From a virus: DNA of 34,141 bases. The notes beneath the pieces were generated by a model. That model had not been told where the DNA came from and did not search any database. It saw only the letters and a list, made by a program, of their open reading frames with translations. Within the stretch, counting starts at the first letter, position 1; the number at the start of each line of letters is the position of its first letter. The stretch lies in IMG/VR virus record IMGVR_UViG_3300032246_000245, positions 1 to 34,141 of that record. One strand, written 5' to 3'. Position numbers and translations under genes: made by a program. Positions 31,078-34,141 of this stretch are shown in pieces.

Positions 31078-31275
31078 ATGCTAGGTCAAATACGAGATGT
31101 TATTGGTGATAAAGCTATAATTTCTAATGAACCTTTTGGGGTTGATGAAGAAAGACAATTAATAGCGTTTGAAGTAAATGACTTAGCTGCTGTTATTCGT
31201 GAGGTCATTCAAACTTGTGCAGATTGTTGTGTAACTACAACCGACAGAGAAGCTATATTAGAATTATTGAATTAA
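31078..31275 (+). CDS. Small early protein, unknown
   Basis: A 65-residue protein with no recognised domain. It has Cys at positions 47, 50 and 51 (TCADCC) that could bind metal, in a helical acidic context. AGGAGA precedes the ATG. Confidence 0.65.
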   Translation: MLGQIRDVIGDKAIISNEPFGVDEERQLIAFEVNDLAAVIREVIQTCADCCVTTTDREAILELLN

Positions 31276-31301
31276 AAAATGTAGTATATATTACACATTT
31301 T
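31276..31301. promoter_or_regulatory. Inverted repeat before the exonuclease gene
   Basis: AAAATGT (31276-31282), 12 AT-rich bases, ACATTTT (31295-31301), just before the AAGGGG ribosome site. It could be an operator or hold a -10 box in the AT-rich centre; no clear -35 was found. Confidence 0.4.
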
Positions 31302-31314
31302 CAAGGGGAAAATT

Positions 31315-32064
31315 ATGAGTGAACATTGGTATTGCGCCAAAACAGGCGAACCACGCTATACGACTATTGGTAAAAATGGCAAAGAAAGAAACACCACTTT
31401 GCGTGATGCTAAGTCCCAACCTGGGACATTAGTACCATCAGTTAGCACAATTAATAGTCAATTATCCAAATCAGGATTAGACACTTGGAAACAGACAGAA
31501 GCTATTAAAGCTGCTGCTGAAAACCCAAAACTTGATGGTGAAGATGAAAAAGAATGGATAGCTAGAGTACTTGACATTTCTAAGTCAAAGTCTAGGGAAG
31601 CGGCTGACCGAGGCACAGTTATTCACGATTGGATAGAAGCCTATTACAACAACGAATTTATACCTGAGTCACCACCCTATGTCATTACTGTAGATAAAGC
31701 CATACAAGCCCATTTTGGCACTCAGCTATGGATTCCAGAACAGAGTCTAGTTAACGCCCAAGAAGGTTATGGTGGTAAGTGCGATTTGTACTGTAAACCA
31801 CGCCATGACTTTTCAGGAGTGATTATTGATTTCAAAACGACTGAGAAAAGCCCTGGTGAACAAACACCCTGGTTAGAGTATAAACTACAGCTTGCAGCGT
31901 ATAGAGAGGTTTTAGCACCTACAGCACGATGCGCCAATGTATACATTAATGGCACAACTGGGGAAGTTGCCATATATGAACATACAGAACAAGACCTTAG
32001 AGATGGGTATGAGATGTTTTTGGCCCTTCTTAAAATATATAAATTAAAAACTGGTTTAAACTAA
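31315..32064 (+). CDS. RecB/Cas4-like PD-(D/E)XK exonuclease
   Basis: A 249-residue nuclease. His104 in GTVIHDWIE, GGKCDLYC (153-160, Asp157), IIDFKTT (170-176, Asp172, Lys174) and QLAAY (192-196) are the RecB-type motifs in order. It would resect double-strand ends for the ERF annealing protein, as lambda Exo does for Beta. The ribosome site AAGGGGAAAATT precedes the ATG. Confidence 0.87.
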   Translation: MSEHWYCAKTGEPRYTTIGKNGKERNTTLRDAKSQPGTLVPSVSTINSQLSKSGLDTWKQTEAIKAAAENPKLDGEDEKEWIARVLDISKSKSREAADRGTVIHDWIEAYYNNEFIPESPPYVITVDKAIQAHFGTQLWIPEQSLVNAQEGYGGKCDLYCKPRHDFSGVIIDFKTTEKSPGEQTPWLEYKLQLAAYREVLAPTARCANVYINGTTGEVAIYEHTEQDLRDGYEMFLALLKIYKLKTGLN

Positions 32065-32240
32065 TCAAGAGGTGGTAGGTGCGATTTCCCCTTTCGCAAC
32101 CATACATCACGGAGTCCTGCCACCTCACCTTATTTATGGGCGTTAAGCCGCCAATGTAGGATGCAGTAAGTTAGGGTTTTTGCGGCTTTCCACCTAACAG
32201 ATAGCAACTGCCAAATACAGCCCTGTTTTTTTATTGAAAT
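32065..32240. other. Structured noncoding region, candidate regulatory RNA or terminator
   Basis: An outer stem GAGGTGG/CCACCTC (32071-32077, 32122-32128), extended by AGG/CCT past a T-G wobble, encloses a second hairpin TGCGA/TCGCA (32084-32098 region). Further right are GGCG/CGCC and GTTAGG/CCTAAC hairpins, then a run of T (32226-32232). The 58-base outer element resembles a tRNA acceptor but lacks the rest. It lies just after the exonuclease gene. Confidence 0.55.
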
Positions 32241-32250
32241 TTCATGCACT

Positions 32251-32311
32251 TTTGTAAAGTTTTTACAAATTATTGTAAAGCTGTAGACAAAGCATTGTAA
32301 AGTTTGGGCAA
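32251..32311 (+). repeat. Three iteron-like direct repeats (TTGTAAAG)
   Basis: TTGTAAAG occurs at 32252, 32273 and 32295, spaced 21 and 22 bases (two helical turns). Each is followed by an imperfect mirrored half ending CAA (ACAA, GACAA, GGCAA); the first is a perfect palindrome, TTTGTAAA-GTT-TTTACAAA. Such arrays are bound by initiators or repressors on one face of DNA. Candidate origin or operator cluster. Confidence 0.65.
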
Positions 32312-32386
32312 ATACAACAATTAGGGAAAATACCTACATAAATCTATTGCAATTCAAATAAACTACAGTTTTACAAAGGGGAAAAT

Positions 32387-32557
32387 ATGAACAAACACGA
32401 AATAATTGCCGATATGGTAATTGCTTTTGACATTATTCAAAAAATTGTCAAAGAAACCGAAGGTCAAAACGAAAAGTTAACAAATTTGTTAACACAAGCT
32501 GAATTAGGCATTTGGGATGCAGTTTATGTAATTGAAGATGAATTGTTTGTAAAATGA
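32387..32557 (+). CDS. Small helical acidic protein, unknown
   Basis: A 56-residue ORF found by direct reading: MNKHEIIADMVIAFDIIQKI, then LTQAELGIWDAVYVIEDELF. AAAGGGG precedes the ATG and its TGA overlaps the next ATG (ATGA). No family recognised. Confidence 0.72.
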   Translation: MNKHEIIADMVIAFDIIQKIVKETEGQNEKLTNLLTQAELGIWDAVYVIEDELFVK

Positions 32558-32784
32558 ATTTTACCGAAAAATGCCCATGTGATGATTGTGATTGGAAATA
32601 CAAGTGCGATGAACATGAATTGGCTTGTAGGGCGTTTTCTTACTTTGTTTTGCATGGAACATTCCACGAACATACCGCTAGGATTCCAACAGGTCAGTTA
32701 TTTCATAAGATTTTTAAAGAAGATGACAAAGCCCTTAAAAACTATATGAAATCATTAAGAATGAAAGAGGAAATGGGTAAATGA
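32554..32784 (+). CDS. Cys-rich putative zinc-binding protein
   Basis: A 76-residue protein whose N-terminus is CPCDDCDWKYKCDEHELACR (7-26), with five Cys and a His: a small metal site, probably zinc, in a family often met in phages. The rest is helical (AFSYFVLHG). Function unknown. Joined by ATGA overlaps to both neighbours. Confidence 0.72.
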   Translation: MNFTEKCPCDDCDWKYKCDEHELACRAFSYFVLHGTFHEHTARIPTGQLFHKIFKEDDKALKNYMKSLRMKEEMGK

Positions 32785-32939
32785 ATATTCAAGTAGAAAT
32801 AATTAAAGAACATAAAGATGGCAGCGCAGACGCATTGGTGCATTTTGACGCTGAAGGCTTGTCTGTTTTGGTAGAAGCTGGAATTATTGATATATTGCGT
32901 AGGTATATTGAACAAAACAAAAAGAAAGGCAAGAAATGA
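32781..32939 (+). CDS. Small protein, unknown
   Basis: A 52-residue ORF found by direct reading: MNIQVEIIKEHKDGSADALV then HFDAEGLSVLVEAGIID, ending in a Lys-rich tail. A beta-alpha pattern is likely. It is coupled by ATGA on both sides. Confidence 0.72.
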   Translation: MNIQVEIIKEHKDGSADALVHFDAEGLSVLVEAGIIDILRRYIEQNKKKGKK

Positions 32940-33112
32940 CAAGAGATGGTGGCAAGGGCGACACACCTCGCCCCATAAAAGACCGTGATTCCTATTCTGA
33001 AAATTGGGATAGGATTTTTGAAGAAAAAGATGGGTCATTGACTATCAATGTAAACCCTAATGAAAAAATTGAAATACGAATTGATTTTGAAAATATTGAG
33101 GGGAGAAACTAA
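32936..33112 (+). CDS. Small phage protein (MTRDGGKGDTPRP type)
   Basis: A 58-residue ORF: MTRDGGKGDTPRPIKDRDSY followed by SENWDRIFEE, an opening motif I recall from many short phage proteins (GGKGDxPRP...NWDRIF) of unknown role. Its stop and the next ATG overlap as TAATG. Confidence 0.75.
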   Translation: MTRDGGKGDTPRPIKDRDSYSENWDRIFEEKDGSLTINVNPNEKIEIRIDFENIEGRN

Positions 33113-33339
33113 TGACTAAGAATGACAAAAAGCTACTTTCACAGATGATTGGCGCTGGGCGATTTAGCTATGAAATGTACGAATTATTGGTAGAACAAAA
33201 TAAAGCCAATTCTAAGGCTATGATTAGGCGTATGGGCAATAAATGGGTATGTCACCCAGATAACTATGTAAAGCGCTTAGAAGTGCCTATAGACCTTTTA
33301 AATGCCCACAGAGGGTCAAGAGTTCTTGGTAGGTTATAA
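33112..33339 (+). CDS. Last gene of the early operon, unknown
   Basis: A 75-residue basic protein (QNKANSKAMIRRMGNKWVCH) with no recognised domain, ending just before the hairpin at 33341-33375. Probably nucleic-acid binding given its charge; this is a guess. Confidence 0.65.
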   Translation: MTKNDKKLLSQMIGAGRFSYEMYELLVEQNKANSKAMIRRMGNKWVCHPDNYVKRLEVPIDLLNAHRGSRVLGRL

Positions 33340-33340
33340 T

Positions 33341-33375
33341 AACGAAAACCCCTAGTAGTTTTCGCTACATAGGGG
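33341..33375 (-). terminator. Minus-strand terminator of the late operon
   Basis: On the minus strand, CCCCTATGTAG/CTACTAGGGG (10 pairs, one bulge, loop of six) is followed by TTTTCGTTATT. It would end leftward late transcription coming from the lysozyme gene across the HNH gene. On the plus strand no T-tract follows, so it may only slow early transcription. Confidence 0.7.
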
Positions 33376-33406
33376 CTTCTAACCACCACAACTTACAGGA
33401 GTTGCT

Positions 33407-33898
33407 ATGGCTGACCAAATTATAACTCAAGAATTTTTACAAAAAATGTATGAATACCGTGATGGTGTTTTATACAGAATACCTCAAACAAAAAGATGTA
33501 AGCCTAATTTAATTGCTGGACATCAAAGAAAAGATGGTTATTCTAGGGTTTCTATAAACAATAAATACTACTATGTTCATCGTTTAATTTATATGATGTT
33601 TCATGGAGAAATGCCTGTACAAATAGACCATATTGATGGCAATCTATCTAACAACAAAATAGAAAATTTAAGAAAAGCTGACAATACAAAAAACAGTTTT
33701 AATAAAAACTTATATAAATCAAATACATCTGGCGTAAAAAATGTTTATTGGGATAAAAATTGTAAAAAATGGGCAGTTTTAATTCAAGCGTTTGGCAAAA
33801 AAAAGTATTTAGGACTTTTTAAAGATTTAGAATTGGCGGAATTAGTGGCAATAGAAGTTAGAAACAAATATCATAAAGAATATGCTAACCATTTCTAG
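33407..33898 (+). CDS. HNH-AP2 homing-type endonuclease
   Basis: A 163-residue free-standing endonuclease: VHRLIYMMFHG (57-67), IDHIDGNLSNNKIENLRKAD (73-92), then an AP2-like DNA-binding domain (about 107-145, SGVKNVYWDKNCKKWAVLIQ and KYLGLF). Such HNH-AP2 proteins cut phage genomes lacking the element and spread it. Here the gene lies alone, opposite to the late genes, between the lysozyme and its terminator; its 3' end overlaps the lysozyme 3' end by 14 bases. AGGAG precedes the ATG. Confidence 0.88.
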   Translation: MADQIITQEFLQKMYEYRDGVLYRIPQTKRCKPNLIAGHQRKDGYSRVSINNKYYYVHRLIYMMFHGEMPVQIDHIDGNLSNNKIENLRKADNTKNSFNKNLYKSNTSGVKNVYWDKNCKKWAVLIQAFGKKKYLGLFKDLELAELVAIEVRNKYHKEYANHF

Positions 33899-34141
33899 CC
33901 ATATTTAAAGCCTCTTGTTCTTCTTTATCAACTCTTGACAACCATCCACGCCCAAATATGGGGAAGGTCTTTAATGCACGATAGTATTCCCTGCGAGATT
34001 CTGAGAATTTTGCGATAAGAGTTGCAGGATTACTGGAGGAAATAAGTCCTCTTGTTGTTGGGCCAATAACTCCGTCAGGTACACATCCAATAGATTGTTG
34101 AAGCAACTTAACGCTTCTACCTGGCCCTGCGTTAACTCCCA
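33885..34141 (-). CDS. Endolysin, GH108-type, C-terminal part (continues at 262..2)
   Basis: The C-terminal half of the lysozyme: VNAGPGRSVKLLQQSIGCVP then DGVIGPTTRGL, the GPxxGK-like groove of the peptidoglycan-binding part of GH108 proteins, ending in a helical, basic stretch EEQEALNMARNG. The window edge interrupts it; the first 87 residues lie at 2-262. It ends 14 bases inside the HNH gene on the opposite strand. An apparent separate start (TTG, 34106) is only an in-frame codon. Confidence 0.9.
   Translation of the reverse strand, partial: GVNAGPGRSVKLLQQSIGCVPDGVIGPTTRGLISSSNPATLIAKFSESRREYYRALKTFPIFGRGWLSRVDKEEQEALNMARNG
34136..34141. repeat. Terminal 6-bp identity (contig closure), right copy
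   Basis: CTCCCA, identical to positions 1-6. See the left copy. Confidence 0.7.

Noticed and set aside
32071-32131. A tRNA-like acceptor stem GAGGTGG/CCACCTC followed by ACC.
   Set aside because: Only 58 bases span the arms, there is no T-loop and no proper anticodon arm, so it is not a tRNA.
32742-33038. 98-aa minus-strand ORF in the early operon.
   Set aside because: It opposes three tightly coupled plus-strand genes and shows no family likeness.
1-34141. CRISPR array, insertion sequence, integrase, DNA polymerase or RNA polymerase gene.
   Set aside because: No array of spaced repeats, transposase motifs or polymerase motifs were seen on either strand.

Overview
The window is essentially a whole genome of a tailed, probably short-tailed (podovirus-like) double-stranded DNA bacteriophage, AT-rich and densely packed. 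Evidence is a full virion set (terminase small and large subunits, P22-type portal, scaffold, capsid, head-tail adaptor, large tail protein, internal/ejection-type proteins, tail fibres), a lysis cassette, and an early recombination module. No integrase, polymerase or ribosomal gene is visible. The host is not stated by the sequence; an Rz-like spanin and an endolysin of the GH108 type imply a Gram-negative host. The style of the small genes resembles uncultured freshwater phages (recollection, not a search).

The two window ends cut one gene. Its N-terminal half is read leftward off position 1, its C-terminal half enters at 34141, and both ends carry the same 6 bases, so the molecule is circular or circularly permuted, about 34,135 bp.

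Layout: a control region lies at 29653-29763. Leftward of it (minus strand) come a YdaS/Cro-like repressor, a 300-bp noncoding stretch, and a run of small overlapping genes (replication-domain protein, a Mom-like DNA modification protein, nucleases, 29065-26406). A two-gene plus-strand island follows (metallophosphoesterase and SprT-like protease, 25066-26369). The late genes continue on the minus strand: small basic proteins, TerS, a DNA methyltransferase, TerL, portal, a long fibre, a glycosyltransferase-like protein, scaffold, capsid, decoration-like protein, adaptor, tail and internal proteins, fibres, and finally holin-like proteins, spanin and lysozyme. Rightward of the control region (plus strand, 29764-33339) is the early operon: ERF annealing protein, SSB-like protein, a secreted cysteine-rich peptide, a RecB/Cas4-like exonuclease, a noncoding region with hairpins and three iteron-like repeats, and several small proteins. 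An HNH-AP2 homing-type endonuclease sits between this operon and the end of the lysozyme gene.

How it fits together: ERF, the SSB-like protein and the exonuclease look like a recombination set; the methyltransferase and Mom-like protein suggest defence against host restriction; Ref-like, PD-(D/E)XK and VRR-type nucleases could process DNA. Many genes overlap by ATGA or TAATG, which points to translational coupling. Several real genes are shorter than 60 codons and are listed here from direct reading of the sequence. All functional names rest on motif recognition, without database searches.
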